Origin: Methylovirgula sp.
GTDB taxonomy: Bacteria; Pseudomonadota; Alphaproteobacteria; Rhizobiales; Beijerinckiaceae
NCBI GenBank assembly: GCA_030036945.1
Contig: JASHSB010000028.1
Location: forward strand, 1 to 38,116
Direction of reading: 5' to 3'
DNA: 38,116 bases
The position numbers were made by a program, and so were the translations under genes. Numbering within the stretch: the first letter of the stretch is position 1; each line of letters begins with the position of its first letter. Below the pieces are notes generated by a model. That model saw only the letters and a program-made list of their open reading frames with translations, ran no database searches and was not told the origin of the DNA. Of the stretch, positions 27,496-36,718 are shown one piece after another.

Positions 27496-28137
27496 CTATA
27501 GCCGCGGATCGACGCTTTCCTTCTCCCGGCCCACTGCCGCGGTTCGTTGCGCCGCCGCCTCGAGCATCGGCAGGATTTCTTCGACCCGTTCCGCCACCAG
27601 ATAGCGCACCTCGAAAGCCGGATCGATGAAACGGCGTTCGCGCATATGGGCAAGGAGCGCGAGCAGCGGTCGCCAGAAGCCGCCGATATTGGCGAGAACC
27701 ACGGGCTTCGTATGGCGCCCGAGCTGAACCCAGGTCAATTGCTCGACGAGTTCCTCGAGCGTGCCGATCCCGCCGGGCAACGCGACGAAGGCGTCCGCCT
27801 TCTCGAACATCAGCTGCTTGCGGGTATGCATGTCGGGCACAACCAACAGGTCCTGGGCCGCATCGAGCATTGCTTCGCGTTCCGTCAGGAATTCCGGAAT
27901 GATCCCGGTGACGAAGCCGCCATGATCGAGAACGGCGCGAGCCAGCGCGCCCATAAGGCCGGTGCCGCCGCCGCCGTAGACGAGGCAGACCTTGACCGCG
28001 GCCAGTTCTTCGCCCAGTTCACGCGCCGCTTCGAGATACAACGGATCCGATCCGGGCGAGGAGCCGCAATAGACGCAGATGTTGCGGATCCGGCGATCGG
28101 TGGGGACAAAAGGTGGTTTCAAAGTGATTTCGTGCAT
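27496..28137 (-). CDS. LOG family protein (cytokinin-riboside 5'-monophosphate phosphoribohydrolase-like)
   Basis: 213 residues from ATG 28137 (MHEITLKPPF). Rossmann-like fold with ICVYCGSSPGSDP near the N-terminus, VYGGGGTGLMGALARA, and the LOG signature PGGIGTLEELVEQLTW (residues 121-136) that carries the catalytic Glu. Characterised members release the base from nucleoside 5'-monophosphates; bacterial members are often called TIGR00730 proteins and their natural substrate is usually unproven. Upstream extension to 28284 in the ORF track has no family features. Co-directional with trmFO, divergent from the LysM gene. Confidence 0.9.
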   Translation of the reverse strand: MHEITLKPPFVPTDRRIRNICVYCGSSPGSDPLYLEAARELGEELAAVKVCLVYGGGGTGLMGALARAVLDHGGFVTGIIPEFLTEREAMLDAAQDLLVVPDMHTRKQLMFEKADAFVALPGGIGTLEELVEQLTWVQLGRHTKPVVLANIGGFWRPLLALLAHMRERRFIDPAFEVRYLVAERVEEILPMLEAAAQRTAAVGREKESVDPRL

Positions 28138-28341
28138 GACGCGCTTGTCGCGTGCGGCGTAGCGGAGGGTCAAGGTCGATTTGCCGGGCTTTTGGCCGCG
28201 GCGGGCGAATTTGCGGTTTCGCAGCGCGGAAAACGCCCGAAAGGCAGCCAAATTCGCCGCTTCGTGGGCGAGAAAAGGCAGCAAATCGTGTGGCGGCTTC
28301 CCGATAGGCAGGATATGTATCGGGCGAAAGGTGGCCGGTTC

Positions 28342-29706
28342 ATGACGCGTTCGCAGGTCGTTGCGGTAGTTCTCGCTGTAGGCATCGTCGTGGTCGGCAT
28401 AGGCTATGCGTGGCGCGAAGGGGCGTTTGCGCCGCGCGGCGCAACCTCGCCCGTTGCACCTATGGCATCATCGGCTCCGACGCCTTCCTCGGCCGCGCTC
28501 CCCGCTCCCGCGCCGGCCGAGTCCGCGCCTGCTCCCTCTGTTATGGTCTCTTCCACGCCTACACCCTCTGCAACGCCACTCGTCGCACCCGTCAAGCCGC
28601 AAGAGCAAGCCACGGCGAAACCGAGCGCCGCACCCGTCCTGATTCAGCCGCAGGCCGTGCCGGAAACCCCGCCGCCTTCGCCGCCAGCGCCGAAAGTGGC
28701 GGCGCTACCGCCGCAGCAGCCCGTCAATCCCGGTCGCGATATCCCCGTCTTCGACACGGTCCGCGTCGAGCCGTCCGGCGATACCGTGGTTGCCGGCCAT
28801 GGAGCGCCGGATGCGAAATTCGCGCTCGTCTCGGGCGACAAGATCCTTTCCGAAGCGGACGGCGACGGCGCAGGCAATTTCGTCCTGGTGCCGCCGCCTT
28901 TGGCGCCGGGCAGTTATCTGCTGGCGCTGCGCAGCACCGCCAAGGACGGAACGGCGCTCGATTCGCATCAGAACATCGCCGTCTCCGTCCCGCCCAAGGG
29001 CCAGAGCAACGTCGTCGTCGCACTCGCCGAGCCCGGCAAGCCGAGCGTCATCCTGAGCGACACGCAAAACAAATCCGCGCCGCCGCCGACCGACGCGCAA
29101 CAGGCGCAGCCGCAAGTCGCCTTCAAGACCGCCGAAGTCGACAACGGCGGATTCTATGCTTCGGGAACTGCGACGCCGGACGCGCATCTACGCATCTATC
29201 TCAATGGCAGCATCCTGACCGATGTGACGGCTGGTCAAGACGGGCACTGGTCACTGACGATCGGCAAGGGCATGACGCCGGGGCATTTCGCGGTGCGCGC
29301 CGACATGATCGATGTTGCGGGCAAGGTTCTCGCCCGCGCCGAGGTGCCGTTCGAAGTGCCGGTGGCGCTTGCCGAAGCCGAGGCGGTGCCGCAGCCGCCC
29401 GCATCGACATCACCACCGGCCGCGGCCGCGCCGCCCGACCCGACTCGGCCCGCATCGCCCGAAGCAGCTCCCAGCCGGCAGCAGGTCGTGGCCGTGCCGC
29501 CTGCCGCGAGCGCCAATGACGCGGTCGTGGCACAGATCCAGACGACCACGGTGGTGCGCGGCGACAGTCTCTGGCGGATCAGCCGCAAAGTCTTCGGCCG
29601 CGGCATCCGCTACACGCTGATCTATGAAGCCAACGCCAAGCAGATCCGCGATCCGAGCTTGATCTATCCGGGACAAGTGTTCGTCCTGCCGCATATCGTC
29701 AACTAG
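28342..29706 (+). CDS. LysM-domain envelope protein
   Basis: 454 residues. One N-terminal membrane segment (VVAVVLAVGIVVVGIGYAW) anchors the protein, followed by a long Pro/Ala/Ser-rich linker (to about residue 130), two beta-rich Ig/carbohydrate-like repeats (TVRVEPSGDTVVAGHGAPDA and FYASGTATPDAHLRIYLNG), a second Pro-rich linker, and a C-terminal LysM domain (RGDSLWRISRKVFGRG...IYPGQVFVLP) that binds peptidoglycan. Likely periplasmic and tethered to the inner membrane, spanning to the wall. AGGTGG precedes ATG 28342; the ORF track's 260-codon upstream extension is the LOG gene's shadow. Confidence 0.9.
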   Translation: MTRSQVVAVVLAVGIVVVGIGYAWREGAFAPRGATSPVAPMASSAPTPSSAALPAPAPAESAPAPSVMVSSTPTPSATPLVAPVKPQEQATAKPSAAPVLIQPQAVPETPPPSPPAPKVAALPPQQPVNPGRDIPVFDTVRVEPSGDTVVAGHGAPDAKFALVSGDKILSEADGDGAGNFVLVPPPLAPGSYLLALRSTAKDGTALDSHQNIAVSVPPKGQSNVVVALAEPGKPSVILSDTQNKSAPPPTDAQQAQPQVAFKTAEVDNGGFYASGTATPDAHLRIYLNGSILTDVTAGQDGHWSLTIGKGMTPGHFAVRADMIDVAGKVLARAEVPFEVPVALAEAEAVPQPPASTSPPAAAAPPDPTRPASPEAAPSRQQVVAVPPAASANDAVVAQIQTTTVVRGDSLWRISRKVFGRGIRYTLIYEANAKQIRDPSLIYPGQVFVLPHIVN

Positions 29707-29806
29707 ACGGATGCGGCTTGCCGCGCCGTCGCTTATATCTTCGGACGTAAGCCCCAGCCGAACCGAGTGGAGATAGCGCCGGCTCTACCCGGCCGCAATC
29801 CAACCG

Positions 29807-31753
29807 ATGCTGCAATACGTACCAAGGTCGGCCGCGAGGCCGGGGAAAGCGCGAGCGAGCCTTTCCTCGACAGGGCGAAAGCTCTGGCCCTATCTCTGGC
29901 CGACCGGACGGCGCGATCTGATCGCCCGCGTGCTGGCGACTTTCGCCCTGCTGCTGATCGCCAAGCTGGTCACGATCGCGGTCCCTTACTCGTATAAGTG
30001 GGCGACGGATGCGCTCGTCGGCCATGGCCACGCGCACCGCCACGCCGTTATCGGTCTGGTCGTCGGCCCGCTCCTCCTGACGTTGCTCTATGGATTGCTG
30101 CGGATCGCCATGGCGGCGTTCACGCAGGCGCGCGACGCCGTCTTCGCGGCGGTGGCGATGCACGCCGTGCGCCGTCTCGCCAACGACGTATTCGTCCATC
30201 TTCACCTGCTGTCGCTGCGCTTCCATCTTGAGCGCAAGATTGGCGGGCTGACCCGCGTCCTCGAGCGCGGCCGCAACGCGATCGAAACCTTCGTGCGCAC
30301 CACCGTGCTGGTCGCGGTTCCGACCGCGGTCGAGTTCGTGCTGATCCTCGCCGTTTTCTTCTTTCAGTTCGATTGGCGTTATACGCTCGCCGTCGCGGTA
30401 ATGATCATCGCCTATGGCGCCTTCACACTCGTCGCCACGAACTGGCGCATCGGCATCCGCCGCTCGATGAACGAGAGCGACACGGATGCAAATACCAAGG
30501 CGCTCGACAGCCTGCTCAACTACGAGACGGTGAAATATTTTTGCGCCGAGGGACGCGAAGCGACGCGCTACGACACGTCGATGGCGCGTTACGAGCAGAC
30601 CAGCATCAGATCCTATACCTCGCTGACCTTTCTCAACCTCGGCCAAGCGGTGATCTTCACGTTAGGACTCACGATGGTGATGGCGATGAGCATCACCGGG
30701 ATCAGGGCCGGCAGGAACAGCGTCGGCGACTTCGTGCTCATCAACGCAATGATGATCCAACTCTATCAGCCGCTGAATTTTCTCGGCATGGTGTATCGCG
30801 ACATCCGCCAGGCGAAGATCGATCTCGAGATGATGTTCGACATCTTGGCCGTACATCCGGAAATCGCCGACCGGCCGGGCGCCAGGCCGCTCGTCGTCGC
30901 GGGCGGCTATCTGCACTTCGAAAACGTGCATTTCCGCTATGATTTGGACCGCGAGATTCTCAAGGGCGTGAGTTTCGACGTTCCGCCCGGCCGGACGGTC
31001 GCCATCGTCGGCGCTTCCGGGGCCGGCAAATCGACGGTCTCGCGGCTGATCTTCCGTTTCTACGAACCTTGGTCCGGGCGGATCAGCATCGACGGACAAG
31101 ATATCGGCGACGTCACCCAGCGTTCGCTGCGCGCCGCGATCGGCATGGTGCCGCAGGACACCGTGCTGTTCAACGACACGCTGGCCTATAACATCCGCTA
31201 CGGGCGCGCCGAGGCGAGCGACGCCGAAGTGAGGGAAGCCGCGCGGCTTGCGCAGATCGACCGTTTCATCGAGAGCGCGACCGGCGGCTATCAGGCGCAG
31301 GTCGGCGAACGCGGCCTGAAACTGTCGGGCGGCGAGAAGCAGCGCATCGCAATCGCCCGCACGATTCTGAAGGCGCCGCCGATCCTCGTGCTCGACGAAG
31401 CGACGTCGGCGCTCGATACGTTGACCGAACAAGAGATTCAGGCGGCGCTCGATCGCGTATCGCGGGGACGCACGACGCTGGTCATCGCGCATCGTCTCTC
31501 GACCGTCGTCAACGCCGACGAGATCCTGGTGCTCGATCATGGCGAGATCGTCGAGCGCGGTTCGCACGCCGCCTTGCTGGCGCAGCACGGGCTTTACGCC
31601 GGCATGTGGAACCGCCAGAACGAAGTGCGGCGCGCCGAGGAGATCCTGCGCCGGGCGGCGCCCACGGCGGCGCACGTCGAACTTGACGGAGAGGCGAATG
31701 GGCGAGAGGAACAGACCTATCCGGAGGAAAACGAGGATATCGCGCTTGGCTGA
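29807..31753 (+). CDS. Atm1/HMT1-type ABC exporter (fused membrane and ATPase domains)
   Basis: 648 residues. Six-helix transmembrane domain (about 25-330) followed by an ABC ATPase: Walker A GASGAGKST (near 402), Q-loop MVPQDTVLFNDTL, signature LSGGEKQRIAIAR (near 505), Walker B ILVLDEATSALD, H-loop IAHRLS. The YETVKYF and NYET-type membrane-domain segment and overall length match the mitochondrial Atm1/ABCB7 and bacterial Atm1 group, which export glutathione-linked sulfur or metal compounds. A local glutathione pathway (gshA, GST) is consistent with this but not proof. The extreme C-terminal tail is acidic. No strong ribosome site precedes ATG 29807. Confidence 0.92.
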   Translation: MLQYVPRSAARPGKARASLSSTGRKLWPYLWPTGRRDLIARVLATFALLLIAKLVTIAVPYSYKWATDALVGHGHAHRHAVIGLVVGPLLLTLLYGLLRIAMAAFTQARDAVFAAVAMHAVRRLANDVFVHLHLLSLRFHLERKIGGLTRVLERGRNAIETFVRTTVLVAVPTAVEFVLILAVFFFQFDWRYTLAVAVMIIAYGAFTLVATNWRIGIRRSMNESDTDANTKALDSLLNYETVKYFCAEGREATRYDTSMARYEQTSIRSYTSLTFLNLGQAVIFTLGLTMVMAMSITGIRAGRNSVGDFVLINAMMIQLYQPLNFLGMVYRDIRQAKIDLEMMFDILAVHPEIADRPGARPLVVAGGYLHFENVHFRYDLDREILKGVSFDVPPGRTVAIVGASGAGKSTVSRLIFRFYEPWSGRISIDGQDIGDVTQRSLRAAIGMVPQDTVLFNDTLAYNIRYGRAEASDAEVREAARLAQIDRFIESATGGYQAQVGERGLKLSGGEKQRIAIARTILKAPPILVLDEATSALDTLTEQEIQAALDRVSRGRTTLVIAHRLSTVVNADEILVLDHGEIVERGSHAALLAQHGLYAGMWNRQNEVRRAEEILRRAAPTAAHVELDGEANGREEQTYPEENEDIALG

Positions 31754-31760
31754 CGACAGC

Positions 31761-31801
31761 CCTAGACACGACAGTTTCCAAAGGAAACTGTCGTGTCTAG
31801 G
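31761..31801. repeat. Perfect 19-bp palindrome with AAA loop
   Basis: CCTAGACACGACAGTTTCC-AAA-followed by its exact reverse complement. It starts seven bases after the ABC exporter stop codon. There is no T run, so it is not a standard intrinsic terminator, though a stem of this strength could still stabilise or end the transcript. Perfect arms of this length suggest a recent insertion of a mobile palindrome. No second copy was noticed in the window. Confidence 0.85.
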
Positions 31802-31875
31802 GATCGACCGGTTATCCTATCAACTTTTGCGAAACTGGGCTCTGCAGGCCGCTCGCGGCAGGGGTGATTGACCCA

Positions 31876-32574
31876 ATGAACCTCCTCGAATCGATTCGTG
31901 GGCAGATCGTGCCCGTTCATCGCGACGGCTATTTGTTCGTCGCGATCTTCGCGGTCGTGACGATCATCCTTTTCTTCCTGTATGTGCCGCTCGGCTGGAT
32001 CGCGCTCGTGTTGACCCTGTGGTGCGCGTATTTTTTTCGCGATCCGCCGCGGCTCACTCCGCTCGACGCCGCGCTGGTGGTTGCTCCGGCCGACGGCCTG
32101 ATTTCCGCCGCGGGGCCGGGCGTGCCGCCGCCGGAGCTCGGCCTCGGTCCCGAACCTTTGCCGCGCATCTCGATCTTCATGTCGATCTTCGATTGTCACC
32201 TGAACCGCGCGCCGGTCGCCGGCCGGATCGGCAAGATCGTCTATCGGCCGGGCCTGTTCCTCAACGCCGATCTCGATAAAGCAAGCGAAGACAACGAACG
32301 CAATTGCGTGGTCATCGAGGCGACGAACGGACGCGTCGGCGTGGTGCAGATTGCCGGACTCATCGCGCGGCGGATCCTTTGCTTCGCCGCGGTCGGGGAG
32401 GCGATCGAAGCGGGGCAGCGTTTCGGCCTGATCCGCTTCGGTTCGCGGGTTGACGTCTATCTGCCGTCCGATGCGCGGCTGCTCGTCGCGGCGGGGATGC
32501 GCGCCGTCGGCGGGGAGACGGTCATCGCCGATTTCCGCGCCCTGGAGTCGCCCCGCGCCTTTAAACGCAGCTAA
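31876..32574 (+). CDS. psd: Phosphatidylserine decarboxylase proenzyme
   Basis: 232 residues, the short PSD-A type of alphaproteobacteria. It has a hydrophobic N-terminal membrane region (YLFVAIFAVVTIILFFLYVPLGWIALVLTLW), then YFFRDPPR, VAPADGLIS, SIFMSIFDCHLNRAP, and the self-cleavage site FGS (Ser190) in LIRFGSRVDVYLP, where the Ser becomes the pyruvoyl cofactor. It turns phosphatidylserine into phosphatidylethanolamine. AGGGGT lies upstream; ATG 31876 is chosen, with GTG 31864 as an alternative. pssA, the preceding step in the pathway, follows 36 bases later. Confidence 0.95.
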   Translation: MNLLESIRGQIVPVHRDGYLFVAIFAVVTIILFFLYVPLGWIALVLTLWCAYFFRDPPRLTPLDAALVVAPADGLISAAGPGVPPPELGLGPEPLPRISIFMSIFDCHLNRAPVAGRIGKIVYRPGLFLNADLDKASEDNERNCVVIEATNGRVGVVQIAGLIARRILCFAAVGEAIEAGQRFGLIRFGSRVDVYLPSDARLLVAAGMRAVGGETVIADFRALESPRAFKRS

Positions 32575-32610
32575 TTTTGCCGGCTCGGCGATGTGCACTA
32601 TGCTGGCGGC

Positions 32611-33477
32611 ATGCCGACGTTAACGCCACGCAAATTCTCGCTGCGCCCGGGCGAAGCTGTCTCGGGAACGGAGCACGGCAACGAGGCCGAATCGCCGCGT
32701 CTCGGCGTGGTGCACGCCCGCACGTTCCGCGCCGTGCCGCTGCGCATCATCCTGCCCAATCTCCTCACGCTGCTCGCGCTTTCGATCGGTCTCACCGGGG
32801 TCCGATTCGCCGTGGAAGGCCAGTTCGAACTCGCCGTGCTGGCCGTCATCGTCGCGGCGATCCTCGACGGGCTCGACGGACGTCTGGCGCGCGTTCTGCG
32901 CGGCACGTCGCGGTTCGGCGCGGAACTCGATTCGCTTGCTGACTTCGTCGATTTCGGCGTCGCACCGGGATTGATCCTGTATTTCTGGAACCTGCACCAG
33001 ATGAAGAGCCTCGGCTGGTTCGCCGCGCTGGTTTTTGCGATCGCCTGCGCGCTGCGCCTGGCGCGTTTCAACGTCATGGCGGAGGATCCGGACCAGCCGG
33101 CTTGGCGCGTGCACTTCTTTACGGGGATGCCGGCGCCGGCGGGAGCGGTCGTCGGTCTTCTGCCCGTCTACCTCAACCTTTCGGTCGTCGCGTTTCCCGC
33201 GACGCACGGGTTTGCGCCGTTCGAGATCGCCTACGTCCTGATCATCGCGTTTCTGATGGCGAGCCGAATTCCGCATTTCTCCGGCAAGCGGATCGGCCGC
33301 GTGCCACGCGAATACGTGATCGCAGTGTTGTTCGGGATCGCGGTCGGCGTGCTTTTGCTGGCGACTTTTCCGATGGAAATGCTGGCCTTCCTCAGCCTCG
33401 CCTATCTCGCGACGATTCCGTTTGCGATCTATCGCTACAACCGTTTCGCGACTGCCGCCGAGGCGCCGCAGCATTGA
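32611..33477 (+). CDS. pssA: CDP-diacylglycerol-serine O-phosphatidyltransferase
   Basis: 288 residues, polytopic inner-membrane enzyme that makes phosphatidylserine from CDP-diacylglycerol and serine. The CDP-alcohol phosphotransferase motif is complete: DGLDGRLAR followed by G103, D107 and D111 in RGTSRFGAELDSLADFVDFG. About eight hydrophobic segments. The hydrophilic N-terminal ~40 residues are longer than in many relatives; the GTG at 32593 is an alternative start. It forms a two-gene lipid unit with psd. Confidence 0.95.
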   Translation: MPTLTPRKFSLRPGEAVSGTEHGNEAESPRLGVVHARTFRAVPLRIILPNLLTLLALSIGLTGVRFAVEGQFELAVLAVIVAAILDGLDGRLARVLRGTSRFGAELDSLADFVDFGVAPGLILYFWNLHQMKSLGWFAALVFAIACALRLARFNVMAEDPDQPAWRVHFFTGMPAPAGAVVGLLPVYLNLSVVAFPATHGFAPFEIAYVLIIAFLMASRIPHFSGKRIGRVPREYVIAVLFGIAVGVLLLATFPMEMLAFLSLAYLATIPFAIYRYNRFATAAEAPQH

Positions 33478-33622
33478 GGCCGGGCGCCGTGTCATTTTCG
33501 GCGGCGCAATGACGCTCCCGCCGGTTCACAAAACCGCCATTCTCCAGTAGGGTCCGGCCGCCAGCGTTCCGAATAACTCCGTGAAAAAGTGGGCGCGGTT
33601 GCGGCGCCTCCGAAGGGATCCG

Positions 33623-33841
33623 ATGTCGAAGGAAGAACTGCTCGAATTTCCGGGTACGGTGACCGAATTGCTCCCGAATGCGACGTTTCGGGTGAAGCTC
33701 GAGAACGATCACGAGATCATCGCCCATACGGCGGGCAAGATGCGCAAAAACCGGATTCGAGTCTTGACCGGCGACAAGGTCCTCGTCGAAATGACGCCGT
33801 ACGACCTAACCAAGGGCCGTATTACCTATCGTTTCAAGTGA
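33623..33841 (+). CDS. infA: Translation initiation factor IF-1
   Basis: 72 residues, exact family length: an S1/OB-fold protein opening [28 protein letters not shown] and ending [10 protein letters not shown], with the conserved [12 protein letters not shown]. It binds the 30S A site. GAAGGGATCCG precedes ATG 33623; the listed start at 33581 is 14 codons too early. maf follows 25 bases later and yacG after it, the usual alphaproteobacterial order. Confidence 0.98.
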   Translation: MSKEELLEFPGTVTELLPNATFRVKLENDHEIIAHTAGKMRKNRIRVLTGDKVLVEMTPYDLTKGRITYRFK

Positions 33842-33866
33842 GCCGGATGCTCGGGAGCCGGAAGCC

Positions 33867-34505
33867 GTGAGCGGCGAGAGCAAGACCTGGCGGCCCAAGC
33901 TTATCCTCGCGTCGGCTTCGACCCGCCGGCTTGAACTGCTGCAACAGGTCGGGCTCGACCCGGATGCGTTGATTCCCGCCGACCTCGACGAGACGCCGAA
34001 CAAAGGCGAGTTGCCGCGCGTTCTGGCGGTCCGGCTCGCCGACGAAAAGGCGCAAGCGGCGGCGAAAGTCGCCAAGACGCGCCAGGAGTTCGCCGGATTC
34101 TATCTGCTTGCCGCCGACACCGTGGTCGCGATCGGGCGGCGCATCTTGCCGAAATGCGAAGTCGTCGACGAAGCCGCCCAATGCCTGCGGCTGCTTTCGG
34201 GGCGCGCCCACCGCGTCTATTCCGGACTGACACTGATCACCCCGAACGGCGCGTTCCGGCGCCGGTTGGTCGAGACGCGGGTGCGCTTTAAACGCCTGTC
34301 GAGGGACGAAATCGACGCCTATCTCGCGGCCGGCGAATGGCGCGGCAAGGCGGGCGGCTACGCGATCCAGGGGCTTGCCGGCGGATTTGTCGTGAAGCTC
34401 ATCGGCTCCTATTCCTCGGTCGTCGGCCTGCCACTCTACGAGACGTTGTCGCTGCTTGCCGGGGAAGGCTACCCGGCCCATATCCTCTGGCTCAACCGCG
34501 TCTAG
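33867..34505 (+). CDS. maf: Maf family nucleoside triphosphate pyrophosphatase
   Basis: 212 residues. Maf proteins hydrolyse dTTP/UTP or modified NTPs to monophosphates, a house-cleaning role. Motifs: [48 protein letters not shown] (catalytic Asp), GRAHRVYSG and [13 protein letters not shown]. The start is a GTG at 33867 after GGGAGCCGGAAG. It is the middle gene of infA-maf-yacG. Which subfamily substrate it uses cannot be fixed by eye. Confidence 0.93.
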   Translation: MSGESKTWRPKLILASASTRRLELLQQVGLDPDALIPADLDETPNKGELPRVLAVRLADEKAQAAAKVAKTRQEFAGFYLLAADTVVAIGRRILPKCEVVDEAAQCLRLLSGRAHRVYSGLTLITPNGAFRRRLVETRVRFKRLSRDEIDAYLAAGEWRGKAGGYAIQGLAGGFVVKLIGSYSSVVGLPLYETLSLLAGEGYPAHILWLNRV

Positions 34506-34522
34506 CGCGCCTCGAGGCCGAT

Positions 34523-34729
34523 ATGCAACGCGAGAAAGACGATATGCGCACGGCGCGACCGTGCCCGATTTGCGGCAAGCCGGCGAGCTTCGCCGAGCGG
34601 CCGTTCTGTTCGCGCCATTGCGCCGAGATCGATCTGCACCGTTGGTTGAGCGATGCCTACCGCGTGCCCGGCGAGGTCGCGCCCTCGGATGAGGCGGAAT
34701 CCGCGCCGCCTAAACCCGGACAGAAATGA
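34523..34729 (+). CDS. yacG: Zinc-binding DNA gyrase inhibitor YacG
   Basis: 68 residues. The Cys4 zinc site is [20 protein letters not shown] (C-x2-C-x12-C-x3-C), followed by [17 protein letters not shown], which is the YacG family. In E. coli YacG binds GyrB and inhibits gyrase. GAGG lies 6-9 bases before ATG 34523; the next ATG at 34544 is possible. The ORF track's longer start lies inside maf. Confidence 0.93.
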   Translation: MQREKDDMRTARPCPICGKPASFAERPFCSRHCAEIDLHRWLSDAYRVPGEVAPSDEAESAPPKPGQK

Positions 34730-34846
34730 TTAGGCGTGATGCGCTAGCCTCACCAGCCGATGCGTTTTCGCTTTTGGAGATCGAATGATCCCAAGCACTT
34801 ACGGGAATGAAGGAAACGCGCGGCGAAGCGGGCGCGGTAAATCTCG

Positions 34847-35641
34847 ATGTTCTTCCTCGTTTCGAAATTGCTCTGGTTCTTCGCGGATCCGTTCAATTTC
34901 ATCCTCCTTCTAGGAATTCTCGGGCTGGCGCTCAGCTTCGGACGGCTGGCGCGTTTCGGCCGGGTGCTGCGCGCCGTGTGCGTGCTTTTGCTGGTGATCG
35001 TTTGCTTTCTGCCGATCGGGACTTTGGCGCTGCGGCCTCTGGAAGGCCGATTTCCACAACCGCCGGCCGATCTGCCGCCGCCCAGCGGAATCATCGTGCT
35101 CGGCGGTGCGATCAATCCGGAACTGACGCTCGCCCATCATCAACCGGCCTTCGCGCAAGGAGGGGCGCGGTTGACCGCCGGCGTCATTCTGGCGCAGCGT
35201 TATCCGACGGCGCGGCTGATCTACAGCGGCGGCAATGCCGGTCTCAGCCCCGATGCGACCAGCGAGGCGGTCGGCGCGCACGAGCTTTGGCTGGCGCTGG
35301 GCGTTCCAGAAGCGCAGATGAGTTTCGAGCCGAAGTCGCGCAATACCTGGGAGGACGCAGTCTTTACGCGCGCGCTCGTCCACCCGCACACGGACCAGAC
35401 GTGGCTGCTCGTCACTTCCGCCTGGCACATGCCGCGCGCCATGGGGATCTTCCGGCGGGTCGGCTTCAAGGTCATCGCTTATCCCGTCGATTACCGAACG
35501 TTCGGGAATTCGCGGGACTTTCTGCATCCACGCACGGGAGGCGAGCAGATCAACATGCTCGAATATGCGATCCACGAATGGATCGGGCTTTTCGCCTACC
35601 GCCTGACCGGCAAGACCGATGCCTGGTTCCCGGCGCCCTAA
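34847..35641 (+). CDS. YdcF/ElyC family (DUF218) membrane protein
   Basis: 264 residues. Two N-terminal membrane helices (about 3-25 and 38-57) are followed by a DUF218 domain: GIIVLGGAINPE, GARLTAGVILAQRYPTARLIYSGG, PKSRNTWEDAVFT and LLVTSAWHMPRAMGIFRRVGF, with the conserved Asn/Glu/Asp and the S-x-W/x-H motif. ElyC-like members affect peptidoglycan/undecaprenyl-lipid handling in E. coli, but the biochemical activity is not settled. The start at 34847 has only a weak ribosome site. A 117-base gap to yacG has no tRNA or clear terminator. Confidence 0.9.
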   Translation: MFFLVSKLLWFFADPFNFILLLGILGLALSFGRLARFGRVLRAVCVLLLVIVCFLPIGTLALRPLEGRFPQPPADLPPPSGIIVLGGAINPELTLAHHQPAFAQGGARLTAGVILAQRYPTARLIYSGGNAGLSPDATSEAVGAHELWLALGVPEAQMSFEPKSRNTWEDAVFTRALVHPHTDQTWLLVTSAWHMPRAMGIFRRVGFKVIAYPVDYRTFGNSRDFLHPRTGGEQINMLEYAIHEWIGLFAYRLTGKTDAWFPAP

Positions 35642-35745
35642 CGCCTTGCGCGCCCACCGATAACGCAATAAAGGAGCCGCTCAGGAGAAGGACGGCGGCA
35701 GGCGCACTCGGCTACGATTGCGGGGGGATAGGAAGGGAAGGGAAC

Positions 35746-36624
35746 ATGCGTTTCTGGTTGGTGCTTACCTCGATCGTTCCGCTTGTCGCGTTTGCAGGCG
35801 CAGTGCGGGCTTCGACGCAAACAGACATGCAAGATTGTCAGCAGATGGAGGAACTCGATCGCAGCATTTCCGGCTGTTCGAGACTTACCGCGGATCAGAG
35901 CCTAGCGGCGAGCGACCGCGCCATCGCTTATTTCGACCGCGGCCTGGCCTATTATGCCAGAACCGATCTCGACCACGCGATCGCCGATTGGAGCGAGGCC
36001 ATCGCGCTCAACCCCACATACGCACATGCTTATAACAATCGCGGCAAGGCATATCGCGCCAAGGGAGACTATGCGCACGCCATTGCCGACTATGGCGAAG
36101 CGATCAAGCTCGATCCGCGACGTCCTATCGCCTACAAAGGCCGTGGCATCGCCTATTTTCTGAGTGGCGATTACGTCAAGGCGCAGGCCGATTTCCGCCA
36201 GGCCGAGAGTATCGAACCGGATGCCTATGCCGTTCTGTGGCTGGATCTCGCCGCGCGCCGCGCCAATCAGCCGATCGACCTCAAGCAGGCGATGGAAGGG
36301 GTCAACATGGGGGAGTGGCCGGCGCCGCTCTTGCTCCTGTATTCCAACCAGGCGACGGCACACGACGTCGCGGTTGCCGCGCAAAACATGGATAAGAAAG
36401 TCACGAACGCGCGGCTTTGCGATGCGTATTTCTACACTGCCGAATCGCTGCTTCTGCAAAACGGCCAGGCGACGCAGCTGTTCCAACGCGCGATCGACAC
36501 CTGCCAGAAGAGCGTCGACGAATATTCCGCTGCCGCCGCCGAACTCAAAGCTTTGGGCAAACCCGTGGAAGCGCAGAGCCCGGGCGCGGAGCAGAAAGCC
36601 GAAGGCGCAAAGCCCACGCCATGA
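35746..36624 (+). CDS. Exported tetratricopeptide-repeat protein
   Basis: 292 residues from ATG 35746, preceded by a strong GGAAGGGAAGG. Signal peptide (WLVLTSIVPLVAFAGAVRAS), then three TPR units between about residues 60 and 165 (AYFDRGLAYYARTDLDHAIADWSEAIALNP, AYNNRGKAYRAKGDYAHAIADYGEAIKLDP, AYKGRGIAYFLSGDYVKAQADFRQAE), and a helical C-terminal part with CDAYFYTAESLLLQ (Sel1/NlpI-like order). It should be a periplasmic scaffold; the partner is not visible. The upstream ORF extension to 34807 is ydcF's shadow. Confidence 0.85.
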   Translation: MRFWLVLTSIVPLVAFAGAVRASTQTDMQDCQQMEELDRSISGCSRLTADQSLAASDRAIAYFDRGLAYYARTDLDHAIADWSEAIALNPTYAHAYNNRGKAYRAKGDYAHAIADYGEAIKLDPRRPIAYKGRGIAYFLSGDYVKAQADFRQAESIEPDAYAVLWLDLAARRANQPIDLKQAMEGVNMGEWPAPLLLLYSNQATAHDVAVAAQNMDKKVTNARLCDAYFYTAESLLLQNGQATQLFQRAIDTCQKSVDEYSAAAAELKALGKPVEAQSPGAEQKAEGAKPTP

Positions 36625-36718
36625 CGGCCGGCTGGCCGCGGACCTCCTAAGGCCGGAGCGGGATTGGTGTCCCGCCCCTGAGTTCTTTTCTCTTGCATCG
36701 CCGCTTCCTGGATACGCG

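Noticed and set aside
25240-27501. 753-codon plus-strand open frame
   Set aside because: Shadow of the DUF937 and trmFO genes; no ribosome site or domain.
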